From Hippasteria phrygiana (Eukaryota > Echinodermata > Asteroidea > Valvatida > Goniasteridae): 64,000 bases of DNA. Both the position numbers and the translations under genes were made by a program. The DNA lies in contig JAZGUH010000621.1 of the NCBI GenBank assembly GCA_037893225.1, positions 1 through 64,000 of the forward strand, given 5' to 3'. Shown here one piece after another: positions 59,201 to 64,000 of the stretch (its first letter is position 1; each line of letters starts with the position of its first letter). The notes beneath the pieces are model-generated. The model saw nothing but the letters and a program-made list of their open reading frames with translations. It did no database searches and was not told the DNA's origin.

Positions 59201-62200
59201 ACCTGACCCGTTGCTGTCTATAATTATGCACATTCCTGTGCAAACTCAATTCATGTTTCCACTATATTGTGCATGAATGGGAGTGCAATGAATAGATAAA
59301 GCTTTTTCAAACAAAGCTTTCATTCACACAAAAGGGGAGGGGCTCCAAGTGCGATGAATAGGACCACTCTATTCAGTGTGGTGCCTATTGTTTACATTTA
59401 CGCTCGGCTGCGCAGCCCGTTCTTGCGATACCAGCCCCCAATCAGTAACAGCTCGACACAAGGGGTAAAAAACTACCTTGCCCAATAGGTGAACTCGTAC
59501 ACAGAGGGCCCTGTGTCTTCTGCCTCCTTAGTCTCTTCCTCAGCCACCGTTGTGTTTCCCTTCTTGGCTGGTTTGGCTTTCTTAGTCTCCTCTTCCAGCT
59601 CTTTTTGTGACCTGAGCGGTCCCAATTGGACCAGCGGTTCAGCTTCGATTGAGGACCTTGTGTTGAAAGTTGATGCAAAGAAAAAATTGTGACCCGCTCT
59701 GCAAAAAGGGCACATAAGTCGCTGTATGCTTTCACAAGTTATGGGCCGTTCTATGTGAAGAGGGTGAAAAATTCTTCAAACAAGTGATTTTGAAGGGAGG
59801 GAATTTTTTTTGCATCTTTGATACCTATATTATTCTATTTCATAACCAAAATCTTTGATTTCAGTGAATAAAGTTGGAAAAAGAATGTGTTTTTGTCGAG
59901 TGCTTCCATCTATTGCTTTGTTTTTGTTTCTTTAAATGGCTTGTTTCTCCTTAAGTCATTTCAAGAAATTCCTAAAAAAACAAACATGCAAATTTCCAAA
60001 TATCTCGTGATTGCAAAATGCTACAGACCTCAAACATATACCAAACGAAGGCTTATAAAATGGCCTTTCCAGCTATATATAAAACACTATTTTCAAATTT
60101 TGCAACATAAGTGCCCTTTTTGCAGAGCGGGACACAATTGTTATGTTGATTTGTGACCCGATCAAGAAAAATGAGTCACACATGTACTTTTCCAAATTTT
60201 CATATCAGTTTACGCAGGCGACACTAAGATTGCTTTTACTGATCGATAAAAATATGTCCGTACAACTTTCTGTTGCCAAGGTATGACATAATAACCGACG
60301 ACGTGGACAGGAACTATATTTTGAGAAACAAATGCTCAAAAAGTTTGCACTTTCTCATTGAAAACAGGTTGGAAACGCTTGCTTGTAGTTTTCCATACCA
60401 ACATTATGTTTGGTCGATCCATTTGTTACAAATTCCCAACATGTCTATTGACCAATGAATATATCAGGAAAAATCCTTTACATAGGTCAAAGGTCAACTG
60501 CTTAAGATTTAGATAAATACTTAAAAACTAAAAAACTCATTGTATTGATGTTTTTACATGCTGCTGATATGCATTTTAAAGCAGAAATCAAAGACAAAAT
60601 GTTGCAATCAGAGAAAGGCATGTTCTATCTGTTAAATTTGACAATCATGCCACTTTTCAAAAATATTGACCCCGTACGGTGTTTTACCCCATATCTGAAA
60701 AAGTCATGTCGATCGTTGCAGCGCCCTCAATTGGTCCAAAATAAGGCCTATAAAAAGCACACCATTAGACTGGTTCCTGGTCCCTCCATTCTGACACTGA
60801 TTATGGGAACAGGTAGGATTCTATATTTATAAACCAGAACTACATTGTGCTGATTTAAACGCTGCAAAAAAATTGTTTCCTGTGGTTCAAACGTATTTAA
60901 GATGGTGAAATAAAGCATCCAACTCAATAAAAAATGGTAAACTGTTCAGCGTTTGTGCAATTGAGGCCCAATCAAAACCGCCTAATTGAACTAGCTACCA
61001 CTCCCAGGATTTGGGGGCAGTAACCAGTCTAGCACACTATTAGTTTCTGTAACTTGTATATATTCAGAACCATGATCAGCCATCTTTATTTTGTTATTTC
61101 TGTACCTGATTGAGACCATGATGTCGGACGATGGTTGCTTAGCAACGATGGCTCCGGTCATCAGGTGCTTGGTAGCAGTCAAGGCCAACATAGCTGGAGA
61201 TGAGCTACAACAAACAAACAAACAAACAAACAAATCCGAATGAGAAGTGAGGGACAGATTGTGACGATACACAGGTTCCAAACAATTTGGAACAACTTTT
61301 AGGGCAACATTTTTTAGGGCTGTACATTTTCAAATAAATTAGTATTCGATAATTCAAAACTGGGTTTGACCAAATACTTGAATATTCGCTACTCGCCGAT
61401 CAAGCTTTTCTCACATCACCTGCAACTGCAACCTACGGCGGTAAAAAGTTCCATGCAAAGCATGCCAGTGTTTTACATGCAGCGGTCGATATTATGGACC
61501 GCCTGATCAAAATTGTTTGCATGCCCGAGTTGTATAAAGGTAATTACGGGTACGTATAACGTTCTGATAACAAGAAACCAAACTCCAGCCTGTGTTTTTA
61601 CAGTAATTATTTATATAAGTGTGAAGGGCTTTACGGACGGCAAGAATAATCCTCTGTCCGCAAAAAGGTACCGTCGACAAAAATGAGGCATTTGACACTG
61701 CTAAGCGCCAAACTTTTGTATTTAAAATAGCATCAGAGTTGTTTCTATATGTGCAAGTCGTGCATATATATTTTTTTACAAATATTTCAATTCCAATATT
61801 CAGTATATTCGGGGAAAGCCCGAACGTTTTTGGAAAAACTGTTGCTGGGTCAGTGTTGTGGTCCTCCTCCCCCGCCAACAATCGCTCTGGATCATCTGGT
61901 GCTGGACCACAAACCCGGTGCTAATAGCCAGAGTTGTAATCAAGTCACTTCACAAGTCACTTCACAAGTCACTTCACAAGTCACTTCACAAGTCACTCCA
62001 CAAGTCACTCCACAAGTCACTCCACAAGTCACTCCACAAGTCACTCCACAAGTCACTCCACAAGTCACTCCACAAGTCACTCCACAAGTCACTCCACAAG
62101 TCACTCCACAAGTCACTCCACAAGTCACTCCACAAGTCACTCCACAAGTCACGTCACAAGTCACTCCACAAGCCACTCCACAAGTCACTCCACAAGTCAC

Positions 62201-62553
62201 TCCACAAGTCACTCCACAAGTCACTTCACAATTCTGGTCTCAAGCCATGTAACAAGCTATTCAAACACTATATAACAAAAGCATTCCTTTGTCATTGTTG
62301 TTCATCCCATGTAGCTTGTGATCTGACTTGTGATCTGACTTGTGATCGACTTGATTACAACTCTGCAGTAATAGCACTGAGCTGTTTGAAAAGAAACAAC
62401 TTACGTGTCAAACTTGTACGACTCGTGGTCAAATTGATGGCAGGATAACGGTGTCAGCTGGTATGAGCCAGATTTATCCAGACAGAACTGGTTCAGGCCT
62501 TTGGTGAGATCTATCTGCTTGGTCTGTTTCGGTGTCTTGGTATGGTGGTACAA
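38136..62553 (-). CDS. NOMO: NOMO (nodal modulator), C-terminal half; 15 exons, 5' end outside the window
   Basis: Exons in transcription order: 62553-62405, 61204-61106, 59656-59477, 58340-58258, 54050-53876, 53551-53425, 52310-52134, 50387-50323, 49410-49269, 47438-47352, 44773-44663, 43987-43886, 43138-43019, 41535-41443, 38273-38136. All are GT-AG and phases join throughout: 1848 nt, 615 residues plus TAG. Matches to vertebrate NOMO are strong (LSLSGGTFRSNNLTQ, VSLNGEPEQDIALEA, GHIERA, FKHITLRFNPE, SYWAR-like FTYWAR followed by TPSSKILLFYP). Family knowledge: NOMO is about 1220 residues, with repeated Ig-like lumenal domains and one C-terminal membrane helix, and works with NCLN and TMEM147 in the BOS complex of the ER multipass translocon. 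The helix LALPLIAALIAIGI and a lysine/arginine-rich cytosolic tail are both visible. No earlier NOMO exon is recognisable between 62554 and 64000. Confidence 0.95.
38395..38560. repeat. AATCCTCC repeats next to the NOMO last exon
   Basis: Three to four copies of CTGAATCCTCCAAAATCC-type sequence. A GGATCCTCCATTTTCCTC relic continues at 38759-38776 after the 38565 element. Confidence 0.6.
38565..38738. mobile_element. GGGCCCAATTTCATGG short TIR element
   Basis: GGGCCCAATTTCATGGCTCT and AGCCATGAAATTGGGCC are inverted, 174 bp. A diverged relative starts near 38813 (GGGCCCAATTTTAAGG). I associate this terminus with echinoderm genomes (memory, not a search). Confidence 0.8.
39125..39320 (-). mobile_element. 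LINE 3' UTR fragment, same family as 12661-13370
   Basis: It shares the stretch ccaaacagtcgaaaactggt with 12711-12730 and the A/T-rich tail. It is inserted in an outlying unit of the exon-derived minisatellite. Confidence 0.75.
39337..40577. mobile_element. TIR element inserted in the exon-derived minisatellite, itself interrupted by a hAT-like element
   Basis: The left end TAGCCGATTTTTACAAAAC and the right end GTTTCGTAAAATCGGCTG are inverted. Both sides abut minisatellite sequence (tcagttacacctccag on the left, ggcagcaagccc on the right). The inner 39800-40391 segment is a separate hAT-like insertion. Part of the remaining sequence near 39360-39600 forms a local palindrome. Confidence 0.6.
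39800..40391. mobile_element. hAT-like non-autonomous element, TAGGGGTGTGCA family, 8-bp TSD CACCTCAC
   Basis: It starts TAGGGGTGTGCATTTACGGG and ends GCACACCCCTA, flanked by perfect CACCTCAC at 39792-39799 and 40392-40399. It is 592 bp, noncoding, rich in GGTACCCGG motifs, and very similar to the 11037 and 47962 copies. Confidence 0.9.
40600..41442 (-). repeat. 94-95-bp minisatellite derived from a NOMO exon end plus its splice donor
   Basis: Units recur with the GGCTTACCTT (reverse complement of the donor) at 40621, 40679, 40773, 40868, 40962, 41056, 41151, 41245 and 41339, and at the genuine donor 41436. Spacing is 94-97 nt except for the first. Each unit, read on the - strand, holds ATAGGAATCAACCATGCCAAG followed by GTAAG(C). 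It is a copy of the last exon bases of the 41443-41535 exon and the start of its intron. A diverged unit is recognisable at about 39045-39105, continuing at 39318-39335 beyond a LINE insertion, so the array was once longer. Confidence 0.9.
41443..41535 (-). CDS. NOMO: NOMO exon with C-terminal transmembrane helix; its 3' end is amplified downstream
   Basis: This 93-nt exon encodes SSGSHLALPLIAALIAIGIN then HAK. It contains the single membrane-spanning helix (about 14-18 hydrophobic residues) that anchors NOMO in the ER membrane. The last ~30 nt plus the donor GTAAGC and about 65 nt of intron are repeated about nine times immediately downstream (see the repeat at 40600-41442). Confidence 0.93.
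41569..42420. mobile_element. pogo/Tigger-like non-autonomous element upstream of a NOMO exon
   Basis: TACAGTGGAATGCCGCTATAACG to CGTTCCACTGTA with inner CGCTATAACGAAC repeats; it contains the LINE tail at 42010-42302. It begins 33 nt from the acceptor of NOMO exon 41443-41535, just beyond its A-rich (T-rich on the - strand) tract. Confidence 0.75.
42010..42302 (+). mobile_element. LINE 3' end nested in a pogo-like element
   Basis: The stretch cacagggcccttaatgatag, then the stretch ctgtttaaataaaactgcaa, then A-rich. It matches the 780-850 segment. Confidence 0.6.
43019..43138 (-). CDS. NOMO: NOMO exon
   Basis: This 120-nt exon encodes RYVMRLESSLSKLSYEFTLP and FKHITLRFNPE, the last Ig-like domain before the membrane anchor. 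It runs phase 0 to 0. Confidence 0.94.
43255..43866. mobile_element. Minisatellite-bearing hAT-like element, left end intact, right end missing
   Basis: It begins CAGAGTTGTAATCAAGTC. It then has a 10-bp AATCACAAGTC-type array (43272-43365), the conserved ACATGGGATGAACAATGACA block, a 12-bp TTACGTGGCTTG array (43425-43770, about 28 units) and a degenerate GGGACGTGGGAA array to about 43860. The right TIR is absent; the element stops about 20 nt from the donor of NOMO exon 43886-43987. Confidence 0.82.
43886..43987 (-). CDS. NOMO: NOMO exon
   Basis: This 102-nt exon encodes VLLYSEDNLVSPVHTLSLGS and FFQFPSLPNDGA, matching the human SENLDNPIQTVSLGQ segment. The donor GCG/GTAAGA lies about 20 nt from a 12-bp minisatellite in the intron. 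If the intron were retained, the reading frame would stay open right through the array. Confidence 0.92.
44098..44548. mobile_element. TGTGACCCGCTC element, copy e (inverted)
   Basis: TGTGACCCGCTCTGG and CTGGAGCGGGTCACA ends, 451 bp, opposite orientation to copy d. It lies between two NOMO exons. Confidence 0.88.
44663..44773 (-). CDS. NOMO: NOMO exon
   Basis: This 111-nt exon encodes KDIDDLHIIVFRRLNQFEIG, matching human NDIDDVNIIVFRQINQFDLS. It runs phase 0 to 0. Confidence 0.93.
44904..45435. mobile_element. TIR element rich in ACCGGT motifs, copy 2
   Basis: It has the same termini as the 9049 copy, inverted (GGGCCCGAAGTCC and GGACTTGGGGCC), with about 180 bp more interior. It is in a NOMO intron next to the 44663-44773 exon. 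Confidence 0.75.
45471..45666. mobile_element. TTAA-flanked short element, CCCTCCTA ends, fold-back
   Basis: TTAAAACCCTCCTATGC on the left and TAGTAGGAGGGTTAA on the right. The interior contains inverted GTCAAAATCAGTC/GACTGATTTTGAC. A related sequence with the same inner motifs is at 4620-4805. Confidence 0.75.
45670..46320. other. NOMO intron: palindrome and unclassified DNA
   Basis: Apart from the palindrome at 45785-45852, there is a short direct repeat ggttgctacgggta at 46138-46170. No exon is seen. Confidence 0.5.
45785..45852. repeat. Perfect 24-bp palindrome, 20-nt loop
   Basis: Arms 45785-45808 and 45829-45852 are exact reverse complements (GTGATCCATGCAGCATTC at the outer part). The loop is CCCGAGGCGAAGCCGAGG-like. 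Confidence 0.9.
46327..47264. mobile_element. hAT-like element AGGGTTCCCA with 8-bp TSD TGGCCAAC
   Basis: The left end AGGGTTCCCA and right end TGGGAACCC are flanked by perfect TGGCCAAC at 46319-46326 and 47265-47272. CCATGACTTTTCC repeats lie near both ends. A GC-rich element (46544-47040) is nested inside. Confidence 0.85.
46544..47040. mobile_element. GC-rich TIR element AAGGCCTTTTTACAC nested in the previous one
   Basis: AAGGCCTTTTTACACTAG and TATAGTGAGAAAAGGCCT ends. The interior is full of CCCCGGGGCGA palindromes and GTGTGAAACG motifs. Its base composition differs sharply from its surroundings. Confidence 0.75.
47352..47438 (-). CDS. NOMO: NOMO exon (87 nt)
   Basis: This exon encodes PECSYELRLKAGDDNGHIER, matching human PGCVYHVQLKAEGNDHIER. 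It runs phase 0 to 0 with donor AAG/GTGAGG. A 938-bp hAT-like element begins about 80 nt past the donor. Confidence 0.9.
47962..48550. mobile_element. hAT-like non-autonomous element, TAGGGGTGTGCA family (inverted), imperfect 8-bp TSD
   Basis: A 589-bp copy in the opposite orientation, flanked by AGAACAAT (47954-47961) and AGACCAAT (48551-48558), one mismatch. It lies in a NOMO intron. Confidence 0.85.
48560..49260. other. NOMO intron: no recognisable gene or repeat
   Basis: A ~115-codon open frame on the - strand (48743-49090) has no recognisable domain and does not fit NOMO; I treat it as chance. Confidence 0.5.
49269..49410 (-). CDS. NOMO: NOMO exon
   Basis: This 142-nt exon encodes SCYGVVVSLNGEPEQDIALE and DGKFRIRGLQ, closely matching vertebrate NOMO. 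The acceptor is ACATGTAG and the donor CAG/GTAAGG. Confidence 0.94.
50089..50148. repeat. Perfect 18-bp palindrome
   Basis: ATAAATATGCGCTGGGCC at 50089-50106 is inverted exactly at 50131-50148, with a 24-nt loop. Confidence 0.9.
50323..50387 (-). CDS. NOMO: NOMO exon (65 nt)
   Basis: A short exon encoding MIKVEEGSSIKLTIKGSRVA, matching human MIEVQEGQNLKITITGYRTA. It is flanked by TTTTTCACAG and AG/GTACAG. Confidence 0.9.
50450..50640. mobile_element. Short diverged TAGGGCTG-family copy
   Basis: It begins tgctagggctgatc and ends gtacactcgctaaggcc, with cgacaaaaaggtatttgaat in common with 8590-8640 and an (AT)n run at 50535-50552. Confidence 0.5.
50743..50894. mobile_element. TTAA-flanked short element, CCCTCCTA ends
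   Basis: TTAACCCTCCTATACTT on the left and ATGAGGGTTAA on the right. The interior shares the aactatcacagcctatcaaa stretch with 5087-5110. Confidence 0.7.
51277..51543. mobile_element. Fold-back element with GTGACCAGCTCTGGCAAAACC ends
   Basis: The two halves are inverted over about 110 bp each: CGGCATTTCCCATTACG near 51319 versus CGTAATGGGAAATCCCGAG near 51497, and CAATATTGAAATTT near 51390 versus AAATTTCAATATTGG near 51430. A half copy is at 53728-53840. The preceding 31-bp stretch ctaggtctggaaattgggat recurs at 6437 and, diverged, at 62706. Confidence 0.8.
52134..52310 (-). CDS. NOMO: NOMO exon
   Basis: This 177-nt, phase 0 to 0 exon encodes GVLLSLSGGTFRSNNLTQ and MKEYKFEPGSQ, nearly identical to vertebrate NOMO. 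It gave the first firm identification of this gene. Confidence 0.95.
52705..53370. mobile_element. CAAGTC-array element with right end GACTTGGTTACAACACTG; left end lost
   Basis: A 660-bp region of irregular GACTTGACTTG repeats with spacers (GGAAAAATT, AACAAAATT) ends in the same terminus as the other minisatellite-bearing elements. No left TIR or TSD is visible. About 200 bp (52870-53100) is unrelated low-copy sequence inside it. Confidence 0.7.
53425..53551 (-). CDS. NOMO: NOMO exon
   Basis: This 127-nt exon encodes VGYVLTKVEGTFGDFKA, matching human EGYVLTAVEGTIGDFKA. The acceptor is CGGACAG and the donor CAG/GTAGGA. A CAAGTC-type array lies 55 nt past the donor (its end is at 53370). Confidence 0.92.
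53728..53840. repeat. Half copy of the GTGACCAGCTC fold-back element
   Basis: The stretch tcaatattggggttttggta through gttttgccagagccggtcaca matches the right half of 51277-51543. It lies about 35 nt past the donor of NOMO exon 53876-54050. Confidence 0.75.
53876..54050 (-). CDS. NOMO: NOMO exon
   Basis: This 175-nt exon encodes DCLGKVVDFEGRAGVFISGQ, matching human ESCPGKLIEIHGKAGLFLEGQ, and ends DGKYR. It is one Ig-like lumenal repeat. The donor is AG/GTAGTT. Confidence 0.92.
54205..55575. mobile_element. CGATATT-rich repeat element spanning the previous insertion
   Basis: TCGATATGACGATATTTCCC at the left and CGATATTTATTTGCCGATAT at the right are loosely inverted. About 500 bp in the middle (54500-55060) has the gtcaagtgcaa(a/g)caaccacactgaatg block repeated twice. 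Confidence 0.5.
55064..55437. mobile_element. hAT-like element CAGGGTATCTGCA
   Basis: CAGGGTATCTGCATG and CTGCAGATACCCTG ends with inverted TTTTAAGACTTTTTAAG blocks. The TSD is weak (ATCTTATG / TCATGATG). It is nested in a larger CGATATTT-rich element (about 54205-55575). Confidence 0.7.
55753..55970. mobile_element. TTAA-flanked element, CCTTGnGTACGG family, copy 4
   Basis: TTAACTCCTTGGGCACGG to CCGTACGCAAAGGGTTTAA, 218 bp, with GACGTCGGGGTGTCGCGGCG near the left end. Confidence 0.8.
56390..56893. mobile_element. Short TIR element GAGCAAGTTCGG, copy 2 (inverted)
   Basis: GAGCAAGTTCGGTTGGGCG at the left and CACCCGAACTTGCTC at the right, 504 bp, collinear with copy 1 in the opposite orientation. 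It includes TTTCAAGATGGAGGAT. Confidence 0.8.
57229..57666. mobile_element. TGTGACCCGCTC element, copy f (subfamily with GCAAAAAGGGCAC)
   Basis: TGTGACCCGCTCTGC and GCAGAGCGGGTCACA ends, 438 bp, within a TATATA stretch on both sides. It is nearly identical in the interior to copy g. Confidence 0.88.
57687..58078 (+). pseudogene. Penelope-like retroelement remnant: GIY-YIG endonuclease domain
   Basis: The open frame contains LVYCITCTRCGMLYIGETKR, RLADRFTEHLRSVR, VAQHFSAPSHSTKDM and LEQRVMFQLGTLHPDGMN. This is the C-terminal CxxC plus GIY-YIG nuclease domain of Penelope-like elements, which nicks target DNA for retrotransposition. The reverse-transcriptase part is missing; the fragment starts right after the 57229-57666 element. 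After the stop comes CCTGAAGAAGGTGC-ATT-GCACCGAAAG, which resembles a degenerate hammerhead-ribozyme core. It is inactive as it stands. Confidence 0.8.
58258..58340 (-). CDS. NOMO: NOMO exon
   Basis: This 83-nt exon encodes NGEKLEVTPSSKILLFYPA, matching human SGEKITVTPSSKELLFYPP. It ends in phase 1 at GCCG/GTGAGT. Confidence 0.92.
58381..58480 (-). repeat. Truncated tRNA-derived SINE end
   Basis: The stretch accacaagggaaactgactggg through ggcaggagcgggatttgaacctg matches one end of the family and stops within box B. It lies about 40 nt upstream of a NOMO exon. Confidence 0.7.
58607..59074. mobile_element. TTAA-flanked element AGGTAGTGTACACGATTGG
   Basis: TTAAAGGTAGTGTACACG to CATGTACACTACCTTTAA, 468 bp. 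Partial relatives are at 27560-27756, 33670-33965 and 42765-42920 (GTGGGTGTTAGTATTTTAT-type and ACTACCTTTAA ends). Confidence 0.8.
59477..59656 (-). CDS. NOMO: NOMO exon
   Basis: This 180-nt exon encodes RSSIEAEPLVQLGPLRSQKE, a Lys/Glu-rich linker, and VYEFTYWAR. The acceptor is ACACAAG with a weak pyrimidine tract. A TGTGACCCGCTC element begins only 31 nt upstream of it, so the branch-point region is probably element-derived. Confidence 0.9.
59688..60136. mobile_element. TGTGACCCGCTC element, copy g, 31 nt from a NOMO acceptor
   Basis: TGTGACCCGCTCTGC left end, GCAGAGCGGGACACA right end, 449 bp. It sits directly upstream of the 59656 exon start on the - strand. Confidence 0.88.
60140..61100. 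other. NOMO intron: no recognisable gene
   Basis: The stretch tgtgacccgatcaagaaaaa at 60152 looks like a degraded TGTGACCCGCTC-type end. The rest is unclassified. Confidence 0.5.
61106..61204 (-). CDS. NOMO: NOMO exon
   Basis: This 99-nt exon encodes TSSPAMLALTATKHLMTGAI, matching human TSSPSILTLTAIRHHVLGTI. The acceptor is preceded by a (CAAA)n / TTTG microsatellite, which serves as its pyrimidine tract. The donor is AG/GTACAG. Confidence 0.92.
61207..61232. repeat. (CAAA)n microsatellite
   Basis: About six CAAA units directly abut the acceptor of the 61106-61204 NOMO exon. On the transcribed strand they form its TTTG-rich tract. Confidence 0.9.
61314..61822. mobile_element. TAGGGCTGTCC-family element in a NOMO intron, imperfect TSD
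   Basis: The left end TAGGGCTGTAC and right end GGGGAAAGCCC are flanked by AACATTTT and AACGTTTT. The interior shares the block running from tttggtttcttgttatcagaac (inverted) to the cagtgtcaa block of other copies. Confidence 0.65.
61929..62365. mobile_element. Minisatellite-bearing hAT-like element, both ends intact
   Basis: The ends are CAGAGTTGTAATCAAGTC and GACTTGATTACAACTCTG, flanked by CTAATAGC and, two bases away on the right, GTAATAGC. The interior is a 12-bp CACAAGTCACTC array of about 23 units (61945-62230), then the conserved block inverted (GCATTCCTTTGTCATTG) and short TGTGATCTGACT repeats. It lies in a NOMO intron, 39 nt from a donor. Confidence 0.85.
62405..62553 (-). CDS. NOMO: NOMO exon (first in window)
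   Basis: This 149-nt exon begins in phase 0 after a TTGCAG acceptor and ends at an AC/GTAAGT donor. It encodes LTKGLNQFCLDKSGSYQL, matching the LSKGVNRFCLSKPGVYKV region of human NOMO. A minisatellite-bearing element ends 39 nt past the donor side, at 62365. Confidence 0.92.
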
Positions 62554-62559
62554 CTGCAA

Positions 62560-63578
62560 GGAAAAAAACAAAGTTTCTCTGTATAGTTGACCTTATTCTC
62601 TTTTGTGAGTCTCTGCATGTTCTGAAAGAACCTTGGTTTGTAAACTGGATGTTTTGGCCAACGTGCTTCAGTTATCATCAGACACTACATACCCCGCCTT
62701 AGTGTATAGGTCTGAAAATTAGGATAATTTCTCTGGCTTCTATTTACTGTTTATTCTTGATATATGTAAAAACATTTAGGAGGTAGGTTTGGAAAACTTA
62801 TACAATCTCTTTGTAGCCCCTAACTAAGAGTGGCTTCTACCAGTGTAAGACACAAGAAAAGTTCTTTTTATACCTTTTCAAAAAAGGAAGTAAGGCCCTT
62901 TTTTCTCTTCTCATTTTAGCACCTGGCAGTATTTTCCAAGACGGTGCAATGTCAGTGGAATCCACTAAAATTTGTCTAGTTTGTTTGATTTAAATTTTAA
63001 AATTTTAATTTACATTTTGTTTAATGGATTTGTTTTAGGAATTAGGAAATAAGGAAGTAGGAAATAAGGAATTAGGAATAAACGAATAAAGAATAAAGAA
63101 TAAGAATTGAAAAATGAAAAAATGAAAAAAATGAAAAATGAAAAATTAATGAAATTGAAAAAAATATTTTAAAAATAAATGAAATTTCAATTATTATTTT
63201 TTTTTTATTTTAAATTAAAAAGGGTCAATCTGATTAATGAAAGTGTAAAATTTGGAGAGAATGGAACGGGTAAGCTGAATTGCGGGGTTAATTTTGTAGT
63301 GAAACCTATTCTCGAGGGTACTTTCTACCCTGGTAATGGTTAATACCCGGGTGTTTTTCCTAATTTGTATTCAAATTTAGATAAAGTGTTACCAATGTTA
63401 TAGTATTAAACAGGAATTACAAAACTTGAGGTTCCAACTTCAGAGAGTTTTTGTGATGAATGTTGTAAAAAAGAATGTGTCTAATTCATGTAACGTCCAT
63501 GACACTCACTTCTAAAGCTGATATCTTGTTCATTCACTGGAGCTTTTCTAGAGATTGAGTGTCATAAACACTTGAATG
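62560..63578. other. NOMO intron: low-complexity A-rich DNA, no earlier exon found
   Basis: 63030-63230 is made of GGAATTAGGAAATAAGGA and AAAAATGAAAAA repeats. I looked for the NOMO segment preceding the 62553 exon and did not find it. Confidence 0.6.
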
Positions 63579-63758
63579 TTAACCCTTTTAAGCCGGATGA
63601 CGCCTATAGCCGCCATTTTCTGCATTTTCAATCCATTGTTGGATTATTGTGTACAATGTATGTTACGTTTGGCTGCACGAGCCTCTTGTGTCCATTTTGC
63701 TTGACTGCACAGGCCGTTCCCGCACCTCACTATAAATAACCGTACTCAAGGGGGTCAA
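63579..63758. mobile_element. TTAA-flanked element, CCTTGnGTACGG family, copy 5
   Basis: TTAACCCTTTTAAGCCGG to CCGTACTCAAGGGGG; the interior has TCAATCCATTGTTGG. The right TTAA is lost. Confidence 0.65.
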
Positions 63759-64000
63759 CGACCAGTACCACAAATAAGATTAACTTCCTAAGCTTCCTGG
63801 TATGTTAGGATACTTTTTAAACACACAGAGATTTGTACAAATGTAACATCTATGGCAGTGCAATTGGCTCTCTGGCTAATCCATCTCGGTGGACAATGGG
63901 GAATTAAAGTGTTCCAAGCCACAGCTCTTAATAAACATTTATTGCAGCAAGACCTCCACTGATAGGGTTCTTTGTCCATGGTCTGACCACAGCAAACTAG

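Noticed and set aside
61858..62448. Open frames of up to 196 codons (HKSLHKSL-type)
   Set aside because: They are reading of the CACAAGTCACTC array within an intron of NOMO.

Overview
The window looks like an intron-rich invertebrate deuterostome genome, most likely an echinoderm. The reasons are two conserved metazoan genes with many small exons, very heavy loading with short inverted-repeat elements, tRNA-derived SINEs, and dispersed short elements (for example one starting GGGCCCAATTTCATGG) that I associate with sea stars and sea urchins. The phylum-level call is inference; no species marker is present.

Two genes lie tail to tail. On the + strand, seven coding exons from 6267 to 26938 encode a PRDM10-type PR/SET and C2H2 zinc-finger transcription regulator of about 1436 residues. 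All splice phases join cleanly and the last 3.1-kb exon carries all 14 fingers. On the - strand, fifteen exons from 62553 down to the stop at 38136 encode the C-terminal 615 residues of NOMO (nodal modulator), an ER-lumenal Ig-like-domain protein with a C-terminal membrane anchor. The N-terminal half lies beyond position 64000. The two 3' ends are separated by about 11.2 kb without a recognisable cellular gene.

Everything else is introns and intergenic DNA built from mobile elements, often nested. These include several hAT-like non-autonomous families with 8-bp target-site duplications readable in the sequence (7986-8664, 11037-11634, 17280-19234, 39800-40391, 46327-47264, 47962-48550). There are TTAA-flanked (piggyBac-like) short elements, seven copies of a roughly 400-bp element with TIR TGTGACCCGCTC, pogo/Tigger-like ends, LINE 3' fragments on both strands, a Penelope-like GIY-YIG remnant, two tRNA-derived SINE families, and many perfect or near-perfect palindromes.

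The most unusual structures are: (1) a hAT-like family (five array segments in four loci) whose interior is replaced by hypervariable short minisatellites of CAAGTC/CAAGAC core; (2) a 94-95-bp minisatellite in a NOMO intron that has amplified the 3' end of the upstream exon together with its splice donor; (3) a roughly 1.1-kb element with long TIRs carrying a broken RecQ-like helicase fragment, itself interrupted by what looks like a transposon excision footprint.

The two genes have no known joint pathway: PRDM10 acts in the nucleus and NOMO in the ER translocon. Their proximity looks like ordinary neighbourhood rather than an operon.
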